DNA of 43,495 nucleotides, from assembly GCA_040905965.1 (NCBI GenBank), contig JBBDQP010000033.1:1-43495 (forward strand). The letters are read 5' to 3'. The notes under the pieces are model-generated. The model did not search any database. It saw only the letters and a list, made by a program, of their open reading frames with translations, and was not told where the DNA came from. This document shows, one piece after another, positions 31,329 to 39,129 of this stretch. The stretch comes from DATHWB01 sp040905965 (GTDB lineage: Bacteria; Actinomycetota; Acidimicrobiia; Spongiisociales; ZC4RG35). The position numbers were made by a program, and so were the translations under genes. The first letter of the stretch is position 1. Each line of letters starts with the position of its first letter.

Positions 31329-32711
31329 GTGGAGTACAGGATCGAGAAGGACTCGATGGGTGAGGTTCGGGTTCCGGTCGGCGCCCTCTACGGAGCGTCC
31401 ACCCAGCGAGCCGTCGACAACTTCCCCATCTCGGGTCTGGTGATGGACCGTCGGATCATCTGGGCGTTCGGTCTGCTCAAGGGTTCTGCGGCGACGGTGT
31501 CCGGCCGACGCGGCGAGATTCCCGAAGCGGTCGCAGACGCCATCCGCCAGGCGGCAGACGCGGTGATGGAAGGCGAGCACGACGACCAGTTCCCGGTCGA
31601 TATCTTCCAGACCGGCTCGGGCACGTCGACGAACACCAACGCCAACGAGGTCATCGCACATCTCGCCACCGAGATCCTCGGCAGCGACGAACGGGTCCAT
31701 CCCAACGACCATGTGAACTTCGGACAGTCGTCCAACGACACGTTCCCGACGGCGATGCATCTCGCCGCAGTGCACGCCATCCGCAGCGAGTTGCTCGGTG
31801 GGCTCACGACGCTGGCGCAGTCGCTCGAAGCCAAAGCGGACGCCTTCGACAACATCGTCAAGTCAGGACGGACCCACCTGATGGATGCGGTGCCCATCAC
31901 GCTCGGCCAGGAGTTCTCCGGATATGCGGCCCAGATACGGAAGTCCGTCACCCGGGTCGAGCGGGTCCTTCCGGATCTGGAAGAACTGGCGCTTGGCGGG
32001 ACGGCGGTGGGCACGGGCATCAACGCCCCTGACGGTTGGGCGGCCGAGGTGATCGCGGAGATGGCGGCTCGCACCGGTTACGAGTTCCGTGAGGCGGACA
32101 ATCACTTCGAAGCCCAGGCGTCCAAGGACGGGGTCGTGAATGCCTCGGGAACGCTGAAGACGGTCGCCCAGGCGATGTTCAAGATCGCCAACGACCTGCG
32201 CTGGCTGTCGAGCGGCCCTGTGACCGGAATCGCCGAGATCCGCCTGCCCGCGCTGCAGCCCGGTTCGTCGATCATGCCCGCCAAGGTGAACCCGGTGATT
32301 CCGGAGATGGTGATGCAGGTCGCCGCTCAGGTGGTCGGCAACGACACCGCGATCACGTGGGGAGGAGCGAACGGCAACTTCGAGTTGAACGTGATGATGC
32401 CGATGATGGCTCGCAATCTGCTGGAGGCCATCACCTTGCTGGCGGCCGCCTCGACGTCTCTCGCCACGAAGTGTGTCGACGGAATAGAGGCGGACGCCGA
32501 TCGGGCAAGGGATCTCCTCGAGAAGAACGTGATCGTCGTCACGGCCCTCAACCCGCACATCGGATATGACGCAGGCTCGCGGGTCGCCAAGCGGGCTTTC
32601 GCCGAGGGTCGCAGTGTCCGAGATGTGGTCTTGGAGGAAGGCCTGATGGGAGAGGCAGAACTGGATGCGGCCCTGGATCTCAAAGGCATGACCGAAGGCG
32701 GGGTCCAGTAG
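31329..32711 (+). CDS. fumC: Class II fumarate hydratase
   Basis: A 460-residue FumC that interconverts fumarate and malate in the citric acid cycle. Family segments are DSMGEVRVPVGALYGASTQR, QTGSGTSTNTNANEV, the SSNDTFPTAMHL stretch, GRTHLMDAVPITLGQE and the superfamily signature GSSIMPAKVNPVIPE. The GTG start at 31329 has AAGGAG eight bases before. Aspartase is less likely in view of the length and the signature context. Confidence 0.95.
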   Translation: MEYRIEKDSMGEVRVPVGALYGASTQRAVDNFPISGLVMDRRIIWAFGLLKGSAATVSGRRGEIPEAVADAIRQAADAVMEGEHDDQFPVDIFQTGSGTSTNTNANEVIAHLATEILGSDERVHPNDHVNFGQSSNDTFPTAMHLAAVHAIRSELLGGLTTLAQSLEAKADAFDNIVKSGRTHLMDAVPITLGQEFSGYAAQIRKSVTRVERVLPDLEELALGGTAVGTGINAPDGWAAEVIAEMAARTGYEFREADNHFEAQASKDGVVNASGTLKTVAQAMFKIANDLRWLSSGPVTGIAEIRLPALQPGSSIMPAKVNPVIPEMVMQVAAQVVGNDTAITWGGANGNFELNVMMPMMARNLLEAITLLAAASTSLATKCVDGIEADADRARDLLEKNVIVVTALNPHIGYDAGSRVAKRAFAEGRSVRDVVLEEGLMGEAELDAALDLKGMTEGGVQ

Positions 32712-32728
32712 GCCGAACTGAAGCGAGA

Positions 32729-32771
32729 ATCCGTCGCATGCGACGGATCTAACCCTGGGTTCGATCCGTCG
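32729..32771. terminator. Bidirectional terminator with overlapping palindrome between fumC and sufU
   Basis: ATCCGTCGCATGCGACGGAT (32729-32748) is a perfect 20-bp palindrome. Its right half also pairs with GATCCGTC further on to form a second hairpin (32741-32771) with AACCCTGGGTT in the centre. The two folds exclude each other. They lie between two convergent stops. Confidence 0.65.
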
Positions 32772-33218
32772 TCAGTCTTGGGTGAGGGCCTGTTGCAGCG
32801 TCGTCCAGGCGAGATTGGCGCACTTGATCCGCACGGGATAGTTCCGCACACCCTGCAACGCCTCCAGGTCTCCGAGCACCGAACCGGGTTGGTCGGTATC
32901 GATGGAGAACTCGCCGTTGGACTCGAGATCCATCATCGAGCGGAACTTGGTGGTCAACGCCTCGATCTCGGCCCGCGACTTTCCTTTGATCGCCTCGCTC
33001 ATCATCGACGCACTCGACTGGCTGATCGAACATCCCTGGCCGGTGATGGACACCGCGCTCACAACGTCGTCGTCGAAGGCCAACTCCAGATGTATCTCGT
33101 CACCGCACAACGGATTCACCCCGTCGGCGGCGGCGTCGGCCGACTCCAGGGCGGACCGGTTCCGCGGGTTGCGGTAGTGGTCGAGGATGACTTCGCGATA
33201 GAGCTCTTCGAGTGACAT
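32772..33218 (-). CDS. sufU: Fe-S/sulfur-transfer protein SufU
   Basis: A 148-residue SufU/IscU-family protein. The three conserved Cys are in NPLCGDEIHLEL, GQGCSISQSSASM and RIKCANLAW, and the segment between the second and third Cys (about 60 residues) is longer than in IscU, as in zinc-binding SufU that takes sulfur from SufS. YREVILDHYRNPRNR near the N-terminus is typical. It follows sufS by three bases and is the last gene of the second suf module. Confidence 0.93.
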   Translation of the reverse strand: MSLEELYREVILDHYRNPRNRSALESADAAADGVNPLCGDEIHLELAFDDDVVSAVSITGQGCSISQSSASMMSEAIKGKSRAEIEALTTKFRSMMDLESNGEFSIDTDQPGSVLGDLEALQGVRNYPVRIKCANLAWTTLQQALTQD

Positions 33219-33221
33219 GTC

Positions 33222-34439
33222 TCAGATACCGAACAACGCCGAAGCCGTTTCCAATCCCCGAATCAGCGCGTCGACGTCATCGCGGGTGTTGTAGACGTAG
33301 AAGCTCGCCCGGGCGGTGGACGGCACTCCGACCTCCTTCATCAGCGGTTTGGCGCAATGGTGTCCTGCCCGCACTGATACTCCCTGCTGGTCGAGGATGG
33401 TCGCCAGGTCGTGAGGGTGGGCGTCTCCGAGTGTGAACGAGATGACGCCGCCCCGATCATCGCCGGCCGGAGGTCCGTAGACGGTCGCCGCGGGGACTTC
33501 GGACAGCAGGGCGAGGGCGTATTCGGTGAGGTCCCGGTCGTGGCGGGCGACGTTCTCCATCCCGAGAGATTCGAGGTATTCGATGGCGGCGATCAGTCCG
33601 GCCGCTTCGATGATGGCCGGCGTTCCCGCCTCGAACCGGTGGGGGATGGGTGCCCATGTCGATCGTTGCAGTTCGACGGTGGAGATCATCTCCCCGCCGC
33701 CTTCGATCGGTTCCAGGCGTTCGAGCGATTCCGGACGCCCCCACAGGAATCCGATACCGGTCGGACCGAGCATCTTGTGAGCGGAGACGGCGACGAAATC
33801 CGCCCCCATGTCGGTCACGTTCACCGGATGGTGGGGGACCAGTTGGGCGGCGTCGATGACGGCGATGGCGCCGACTCGATGGGCCCCGTCGATGATCTGT
33901 CTGAGCGGCGGCATCGTTCCGAGGACGTTCGACATGCCGGTGATCGACACGATCTTCACATCGGAGTCGAGTTTGGATTCGAAGTCGTCCATGTCGAGGC
34001 GGTAGTCGTCGGTCATTCCGACGAAGTCGAGGTCTGCACCGGTCTTGCGGGCCACCATCTGCCACGGCACCAGGTTGGCGTGGTGTTCCATCTTCGACAG
34101 AAGGATGCGGTCGCCCGGTTCGAGATGTTCGCCGCCCCACCCCCACGCCACCATGTTGAGCGCCGTCGTGGCGCCGCGGGTGATGACCACTTCGTTCGGG
34201 TCGGCCGCACCGATGAATCGGGCGATGGTTCTGCGCGCCGATTCGAAGACCTCGGTCGACTCGAGTGACAGGGTGTAGGCGCCACGATGGACGTTGGCGT
34301 AGTGATTGGAGGCGAGATCGGTCATCGCGTCGATCACGGACTGCGGCTTCTGGCTGGAGGCGGCGGAGTCGAGGAAGTGGCGTGCCGCCTGGCGTTCGAA
34401 GATCGGAAAGTCCTTACGGACGGCGGTCGGGTCGAACAT
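33222..34439 (-). CDS. sufS: Cysteine desulfurase SufS
   Basis: A 405-residue group II cysteine desulfurase that passes sulfur from cysteine to SufU. Features are FLDSAASSQKPQSVIDA, NVHRGAYTLS, TRGATTALNMVA, SAHKMLGPTGIGFLWG (PLP-binding Lys) and RAGHHCAKPLM (active-site Cys). The start overlaps the sufC stop by one base. The short loop around the active Cys is as expected for SufS with a SufU partner. Confidence 0.95.
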   Translation of the reverse strand: MFDPTAVRKDFPIFERQAARHFLDSAASSQKPQSVIDAMTDLASNHYANVHRGAYTLSLESTEVFESARRTIARFIGAADPNEVVITRGATTALNMVAWGWGGEHLEPGDRILLSKMEHHANLVPWQMVARKTGADLDFVGMTDDYRLDMDDFESKLDSDVKIVSITGMSNVLGTMPPLRQIIDGAHRVGAIAVIDAAQLVPHHPVNVTDMGADFVAVSAHKMLGPTGIGFLWGRPESLERLEPIEGGGEMISTVELQRSTWAPIPHRFEAGTPAIIEAAGLIAAIEYLESLGMENVARHDRDLTEYALALLSEVPAATVYGPPAGDDRGGVISFTLGDAHPHDLATILDQQGVSVRAGHHCAKPLMKEVGVPSTARASFYVYNTRDDVDALIRGLETASALFGI

Positions 34440-35188
34440 CAGGCGTGCTGCCGGAAGGCGTCGTATCCCTCTGCCTCGAGCTTCTCGGCCAACTCGGGTC
34501 CGCCTGAGACGAGCACCCTTCCATCCATGAACACGTGGACGTGGTGGGGAGTGACGTAGTCGAGAAGACGCTGGTAGTGGGTGATGATCAGGAAACCGCG
34601 GTCGTCGGAGACCAGCTTGTTGACACCTTCGGCCACGGTGCGCAGGGCGTCGATGTCCAGTCCCGAATCGGTCTCGTCCATGATGGCGAGGACCGGTTCG
34701 AGGACCGCCATCTGCAGCACCTCGTTGCGCTTGCGCTCGCCCCCGGAGAAGCCCTCGTTGAGGTACCGGTCTGCGAAGCTCGACTCCATCCCCAGCGACT
34801 TCATGGCCTCCATCACCTTGAGCCGCAGTTCGAGAACCGTGTAGTCGATCCCGGTGCGGTTGGCGAGTGCCTGACGGAGGAACTGGGTGACGGAGACGCC
34901 GGGGATCTCCTCGGGATACTGGAACGCCAGGAACATCCCCCGGCGGGCGCGATCGTCGGGAGCCGCTCCGCTGATGTCCTCGCCCTCGAACAGGATCCGT
35001 CCTTCGGTCACCTGATAGTCGGGATGGCCTGCCAGGACGTTGGCCAGGGTGGACTTGCCCGAACCGTTTGGACCCATCAGGGCATGGATCTCGCCGCGGT
35101 CGACGACGAGGTCGACTCCTTTGAGGATGGGCTCGCCTTCGGCGGACACATGCAGGTTTTCGATCTGGAGAAGAGGGGTGTCACTCAC
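34439..35188 (-). CDS. sufC: Fe-S assembly ATPase SufC (copy 2)
   Basis: A 249-residue SufC. Walker A GPNGSGKST, AFQYPEEIPGV, signature FSGGERKRNEV and Walker B LAIMDETDSGLD are all present. I chose GTG 35188 (VSDTPLLQIENL), because a 24-bp palindrome upstream would overlap the longer starts at 35218 and 35200, and because this gives the same operator-to-start distance as in sufD. It is clearly diverged from copy 1, so it is not a recent duplication. It heads sufC-sufS-sufU. Confidence 0.93.
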   Translation of the reverse strand: MSDTPLLQIENLHVSAEGEPILKGVDLVVDRGEIHALMGPNGSGKSTLANVLAGHPDYQVTEGRILFEGEDISGAAPDDRARRGMFLAFQYPEEIPGVSVTQFLRQALANRTGIDYTVLELRLKVMEAMKSLGMESSFADRYLNEGFSGGERKRNEVLQMAVLEPVLAIMDETDSGLDIDALRTVAEGVNKLVSDDRGFLIITHYQRLLDYVTPHHVHVFMDGRVLVSGGPELAEKLEAEGYDAFRQHA

Positions 35189-35202
35189 GACCCGAACCAT
35201 AG

Positions 35203-35226
35203 TTTCCACTATGGGCATAGTGGAAA
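35203..35226. promoter_or_regulatory. 24-bp palindrome with CACTA-N6-TAGTG core before sufC-sufS-sufU
   Basis: Arms TTTCCACTATG and CATAGTGGAAA (11 bases each) around GG form a perfect inverted repeat. The core CACTATGGGCATAGTG (35207-35222) fits the operator before sufD, and its distance to the GTG start is 18 bases against 19 there. It could also end transcription from the lipoprotein gene at 35237, but there is no T-run in that direction. Confidence 0.65.
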
Positions 35227-35236
35227 AGGCGCAGGG

Positions 35237-36268
35237 TCATCCGGCGAGCGTGAACACGGCGGCCTGGGAGATGTCGAGCGAGATGTCGAAGCCCGTGATG
35301 TCGCCTTCGTCACTCGGGGCGCGGAACACCATCGACAGTCCCATCCCTGTGGTCTTGGTCGCCGAGCGGATCAGCCCGCGGGCGACGTCGAAGTCGGCCA
35401 CTTCGACGGTGGTCGACTCTTCGACGCTGATCACGAACTCGATCGAATCGAGCTGTTCGAGCACCTCTGCGGGAACCTCGCCTTCGAGTTGGGCGAAACC
35501 CAGGAACAGGTCTCTGAACTGCTCGGAGAAGTCGACTCGGTAGGCGTCCGTGACGGTCGTCGTTTCGATGACGAAGGTTTCGGCAGTCGTTGCCACGACC
35601 TCGGACGCCGAAGTGGACCTGATCTGTCCGTTCAGTCCCTCGCGGGTGGAGGTGGACTCCCACGAGTCGCCGAGCATCACGGGTCGTTCGGCGGCGAGGA
35701 CCGGGCCGATCGGCACCGCAAACAGGTCGTTGGTGAGTCCGGTGAGGGCTGCGAGACCGGCTCCCAACCCCTCCGCGTCACCGTTGGCGTCGTCGAGCAG
35801 GCGGCCGAGCGCGTCAACGACGACGGTCACATCGACCTCGTCGATACGAGCGAGATCGGATTCGATCCCGCCCTCTTCCAGGCTGTCGACCGTATCCCCG
35901 TCGACGGTGCCGGCCACGCTGGTTTCGGGAAAGCGGGCGAGAAGTCGGATCGTCGCCGAGGTCGGCGACGGTCCGGACGAAATCGTGTAGGTGGTTGTTC
36001 CGTTCGACTCGGTGACGAGATCTGCATCGATGGGGAGTTCGGCGTCCCCGAAGCCGTCAGCGTCGCCGTCGGCGTCGAAGATGATGTCCTGGTCCACTGC
36101 GACGTCGTAGGTCAGCGTCTCGCCGGGAACGTACTCGTACGCCAGTTGCACAGGCCCGACGACGGCGGTGGAGGTGGTGGAGGCTGATGTGGTCGGGGAG
36201 GACTCGCCCGGGGTGCAGGAAGCCACGAGCAGGGCGAGACAGAACGATGAGATGACGCGGGTGTGCAT
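35237..36268 (-). CDS. Predicted lipoprotein of unknown function
   Basis: A 343-residue secreted protein. The start ATG 36268 has AGGA upstream; the N-terminus MHTRVISSFCLALLVASC ends in a lipobox (LVASC), followed by a Ser/Thr-rich linker. The rest is acidic with a beta-rich look and an Asp-rich segment (IIFDADGDADGFGDAELP), which could bind calcium. Middle and C-terminal parts (ERPVMLGDSWES; EVVATTAETFVIETTTVTD) resemble actinobacterial DUF-type lipoproteins that follow a beta-sheet repeat pattern. I do not recognise a function. Confidence 0.7.
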   Translation of the reverse strand: MHTRVISSFCLALLVASCTPGESSPTTSASTTSTAVVGPVQLAYEYVPGETLTYDVAVDQDIIFDADGDADGFGDAELPIDADLVTESNGTTTYTISSGPSPTSATIRLLARFPETSVAGTVDGDTVDSLEEGGIESDLARIDEVDVTVVVDALGRLLDDANGDAEGLGAGLAALTGLTNDLFAVPIGPVLAAERPVMLGDSWESTSTREGLNGQIRSTSASEVVATTAETFVIETTTVTDAYRVDFSEQFRDLFLGFAQLEGEVPAEVLEQLDSIEFVISVEESTTVEVADFDVARGLIRSATKTTGMGLSMVFRAPSDEGDITGFDISLDISQAAVFTLAG

Positions 36269-36311
36269 GCGGAATCCTGGAAGACTGATCGGCAGAGTAC
36301 GGTCGCCCGTC

Positions 36312-36782
36312 ATGAAGTCCGCATCGACCCGCCGCCTTGCATCGTTCGCTTCCGAACGGGGTCTCGACATCGAGATCTCCGAGTTTCCCGAAGGGACGAA
36401 GACGGCCGCCGACGCTGCCGCCGCCATCGGGTGTGACGTCGCAGCCATCGTCAAGTCACTGGTATTCACCGTGGACGGAGAACCCGTCGTCGCGCTGGTG
36501 CCGGGCGACCGCCGCCTCGACCCTGAGTCGCTCAGCCGTATCGCCGGAGGGGGAAAGGTCGAGCGGGCGACGCTGGAAGCGGTCAGGGAGGCGACGGGAT
36601 ACGCGGCGGGCGGGACTCCGCCATTCGGGCACGCCGCACCGATCCGGATCTTCGCAGACTCGTCGCTCCGTCGGCACGACCCGGTGTGGGCGGCTGGCGG
36701 CACCCCGTCGACGGTGTTCCCGGTCTCGCTCGCCGACCTCGACCGGATCTCGGCCCCGGTCTGGGGCGACCTCTCCGTCTAG
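36312..36782 (+). CDS. YbaK/ProX-type aminoacyl-tRNA deacylase
   Basis: A 156-residue YbaK/EbsC-domain protein that would remove wrongly attached amino acids (such as Cys or Pro/Ala) from tRNA. The family pattern is visible: TKTAADAAAAIGCDVAAIVKSLVF (Lys in IVKSLVF), ALVPGDRRLD, ATGYAAGGTPPFG and GGTPSTVFPVSLADL. Its stop overlaps that of the convergent LLM gene through a shared CTAG. It is divergent from the lipoprotein gene with 43 bases between the starts. Confidence 0.9.
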   Translation: MKSASTRRLASFASERGLDIEISEFPEGTKTAADAAAAIGCDVAAIVKSLVFTVDGEPVVALVPGDRRLDPESLSRIAGGGKVERATLEAVREATGYAAGGTPPFGHAAPIRIFADSSLRRHDPVWAAGGTPSTVFPVSLADLDRISAPVWGDLSV

Positions 36783-37702
36783 GGCTTGACTGCGGCCCAC
36801 ATCGTCTCGAGCCCTTCACGGTCTTCGAGATCGATCCACTGCAGGTAGTACCGGTCGACCCCGGCGCGTTCGAGTCCCGCCATCGTCTCCCTCACTTGCT
36901 CGGGAGCCCCGAGCGGGATGTTGGCCTTCGTCCACCGTTCGAGAAGCGCGTCCGGTTCGACGTCGCGTTCAGCCGCCGCCCGTGCCAGACGCTGGCGAAA
37001 GTCGGCTTCGTCCCGCCCGGTGATGACCGGCCCCATGATCGTGACTTCGATCGCCTCGGGGTCACGGCCCGCCTCCTCGGCTGCTCGCCGCAGCACCTCG
37101 ATCTTGGGAGCGAGCTCGTCGGCCGAGGCCGGGAAGTGGTTGTACTCGTCCGCGTAGGTCCCCGCCAGCGTCGGTGTCTTCACCGCGCCGCTTCCCCCGA
37201 CCACGAGACGTGTGCCTATCGGCCGGGGCCGGACTTCGGCGTCGATCGAGTAGAAGTTCCCCGAGATCGAGGCGTGGTCGTCTTCGAAGGCGGCGCGCAG
37301 ATAGGGGAGCGCCTCGCTGAGACGTTCGAACCGCTCCGGCCATTCGGGGAAGGGGAGCCCGAGCACGTCGTGCTCCAGATCCATCCAGCCGGTCCCGACG
37401 CCGAGGTCGAGACGGCCGCCCGACATCTGGTCGATGGTGGCGGCGGTCTTGGCGATCACCGCCGGATGCCGGAAGCTGATGGGGCTGACGAGAACGCACA
37501 GGCGAATCGAAGTCGTCTCGCGGGCGAGACCCGCCAACGTCGCGAATGCGTCCGTCGCATCAGGCCGCGGCTCTCGGCTCGAGTAGTAATGGTCGCTGCG
37601 GGCGAAACTGACCATCCCCTCCGCCTCCGCCCACAAGGCGAGTTCGAGGAGCTGGTCGTAGGTCCCGCCGAGTTGGGGTTCGGTCATCAGGCTGTAACGC
37701 AT
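36779..37702 (-). CDS. LLM-class (probable F420-dependent) oxidoreductase 1
   Basis: A 307-residue luciferase-like TIM-barrel protein. Features are FARSDHYYSS after the second strand, LCVLVSPISFRHPAVIAK, MSGGRLDLGVGTGWMDLEH and RLVVGGSGAVKTP. These are typical of actinobacterial F420-dependent LLM oxidoreductases. No substrate can be read. It is a paralogue of the protein at 39130-40083, with the same order of motifs. The call of F420 instead of FMN is based on lineage. Confidence 0.8.
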   Translation of the reverse strand: MRYSLMTEPQLGGTYDQLLELALWAEAEGMVSFARSDHYYSSREPRPDATDAFATLAGLARETTSIRLCVLVSPISFRHPAVIAKTAATIDQMSGGRLDLGVGTGWMDLEHDVLGLPFPEWPERFERLSEALPYLRAAFEDDHASISGNFYSIDAEVRPRPIGTRLVVGGSGAVKTPTLAGTYADEYNHFPASADELAPKIEVLRRAAEEAGRDPEAIEVTIMGPVITGRDEADFRQRLARAAAERDVEPDALLERWTKANIPLGAPEQVRETMAGLERAGVDRYYLQWIDLEDREGLETMWAAVKP

Positions 37703-37785
37703 GACATCACCGTATCGGCGCGCCGTCGGAACCCGCCGAAGGCCTGGACTCGCACCTCGGCGTTGCGGCCGCGAGACTCCGAGCG

Positions 37786-39024
37786 ATGCGTCGCCTCACC
37801 CCCTTGCTCGTCCTCGTGATGATCCTCGCCGTACCCGGGGTGTCGGCCGCCGCCGACCTCGCTCCGGGTGGCACCTTCGAAGACGACGACGGCAACGTGC
37901 ACGAGGGGGCGATCGAAGCGCTGGTCGCCGCAGGCGTGACGAACGGGTGCGCGACATCACCGGCCCTTTTCTGTCCCCGCGATCCTGTCACCCGGGAGGC
38001 GATGGCTGCCTTCCTGTACCGTGCGCTTTCGCTCGAACCGGCCGGGGCGACCGACGTTTTCACCGACGACGACACCTCGCCGTTCGAAGCCGAGATCGAT
38101 GCGCTCGCCGAGGCCGGTATCGCCACCGGATGCGGGGAGGGTCTCTTCTGCCCGGAACGCAATGTCACCCGGGCCGAGATGGCCACCTTCCTCGTGCGCG
38201 CCTTCGTCGGTGAGGGTGAGTTCGATCCTGTTTCCAATGCGTTCACGGACGACGAAGGCTCGAACCATGAACTCGACATCGATCGCATCGCCGCCATCGG
38301 CATCACGGTGGGATGCGGTGAAAGGCTGTTCTGTCCGCACGGCGCGGTCACCCGTGCCGAGATGGCCAGCTTCGTCACCCGGGCGTTGGGCCTCGATCCG
38401 ATCGTTCCTCCCGCCCGACGCTCCGTCCGGCTTCTTGCCGGTTTCACGACCTTCCACAACTGCTGTGAGTCCCGCGTCACGAACATTCACCTGATGGCCG
38501 ACCAGCTCGACGGACTCGTCGTCCAGCCGGGCGAGGTTTTCTCGCTGAACGAGCGGATCGGCCCGCGCCTCGAGTCGGATGGGTACGTCCCGGCGGGGAT
38601 CCTGTTGGACGGAGAGCTGTACTGCTGTGATCACCCGCTCAACATCGGTGGAGGAACCAGCCAGGTCGCGACGACCCTCTACAACGCCGTCTTCCGAAAC
38701 GGTTTCGAGATCATCTCCCACAAGCCGCACAGCCGCTACATCAGCCGCTACCCGCTGGGTATCGAAGCCACTCTGGGGTACACGACGCCTGACATCGTGT
38801 TCCGCAACGACACGTTCACCCCGCTCACGATCCTGGCGTCGTATACCAATACGTCCATCACCTTCGACCTGCTCGGTGACGACCTCGACCGCACCACCTC
38901 CTGGACTGTCGACGGCACCGCCACCTTTACGGACGGCGGCTCGGTCACTGTCCTCCGCACCGTCCAAGAAGCCGACGGCACCATCCGCAACCAAACCTGG
39001 CGCTGGACCTACCTGTCCGGGTAG
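37786..39024 (+). CDS. Secreted SLH-repeat protein with VanW domain
   Basis: A 412-residue exported protein. A signal peptide (LLVLVMILAVPGVSAAA) is followed by three SLH-like repeats (about residues 30-205), each with a pattern AGV/GI..GC...LFCP...VTRAEMA, giving a Cys pair per repeat that probably forms a disulfide. A VanW domain follows (about 210-370: VQPGEVFSLNERIGPRLE, NIGGGTSQVATTLYNAVF). The SLH part probably binds the cell wall; the role of VanW is unknown, with peptidoglycan or cell-wall polymer binding as one idea. A tail of about 40 residues with a YTNTSITFDLLG-like beta domain ends the protein. Confidence 0.85.
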   Translation: MRRLTPLLVLVMILAVPGVSAAADLAPGGTFEDDDGNVHEGAIEALVAAGVTNGCATSPALFCPRDPVTREAMAAFLYRALSLEPAGATDVFTDDDTSPFEAEIDALAEAGIATGCGEGLFCPERNVTRAEMATFLVRAFVGEGEFDPVSNAFTDDEGSNHELDIDRIAAIGITVGCGERLFCPHGAVTRAEMASFVTRALGLDPIVPPARRSVRLLAGFTTFHNCCESRVTNIHLMADQLDGLVVQPGEVFSLNERIGPRLESDGYVPAGILLDGELYCCDHPLNIGGGTSQVATTLYNAVFRNGFEIISHKPHSRYISRYPLGIEATLGYTTPDIVFRNDTFTPLTILASYTNTSITFDLLGDDLDRTTSWTVDGTATFTDGGSVTVLRTVQEADGTIRNQTWRWTYLSG

Positions 39025-39040
39025 CGAGCGCAGCGAGCGA

Positions 39041-39080
39041 TCGGTCCCCTTCCTCGGGGGACCGACGGACGGAGTCCGTC
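39041..39080. terminator. Two adjacent hairpins between convergent genes
   Basis: TCGGTCCCC/GGGGACCGA (39041-39065) and GACGGAC/GTCCGTC (39064-39080) lie between the SLH-VanW gene and the convergent LLM gene. There is no T-run. The surrounding GAGCGCAGCGAGC-type sequence looks like a common intergenic repeat. Confidence 0.5.
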
Positions 39081-39129
39081 GAGGGGGGCCGAGCGAGGCT
39101 TTACGAGCGAGTCTTGGGTCGCGGTTCGC

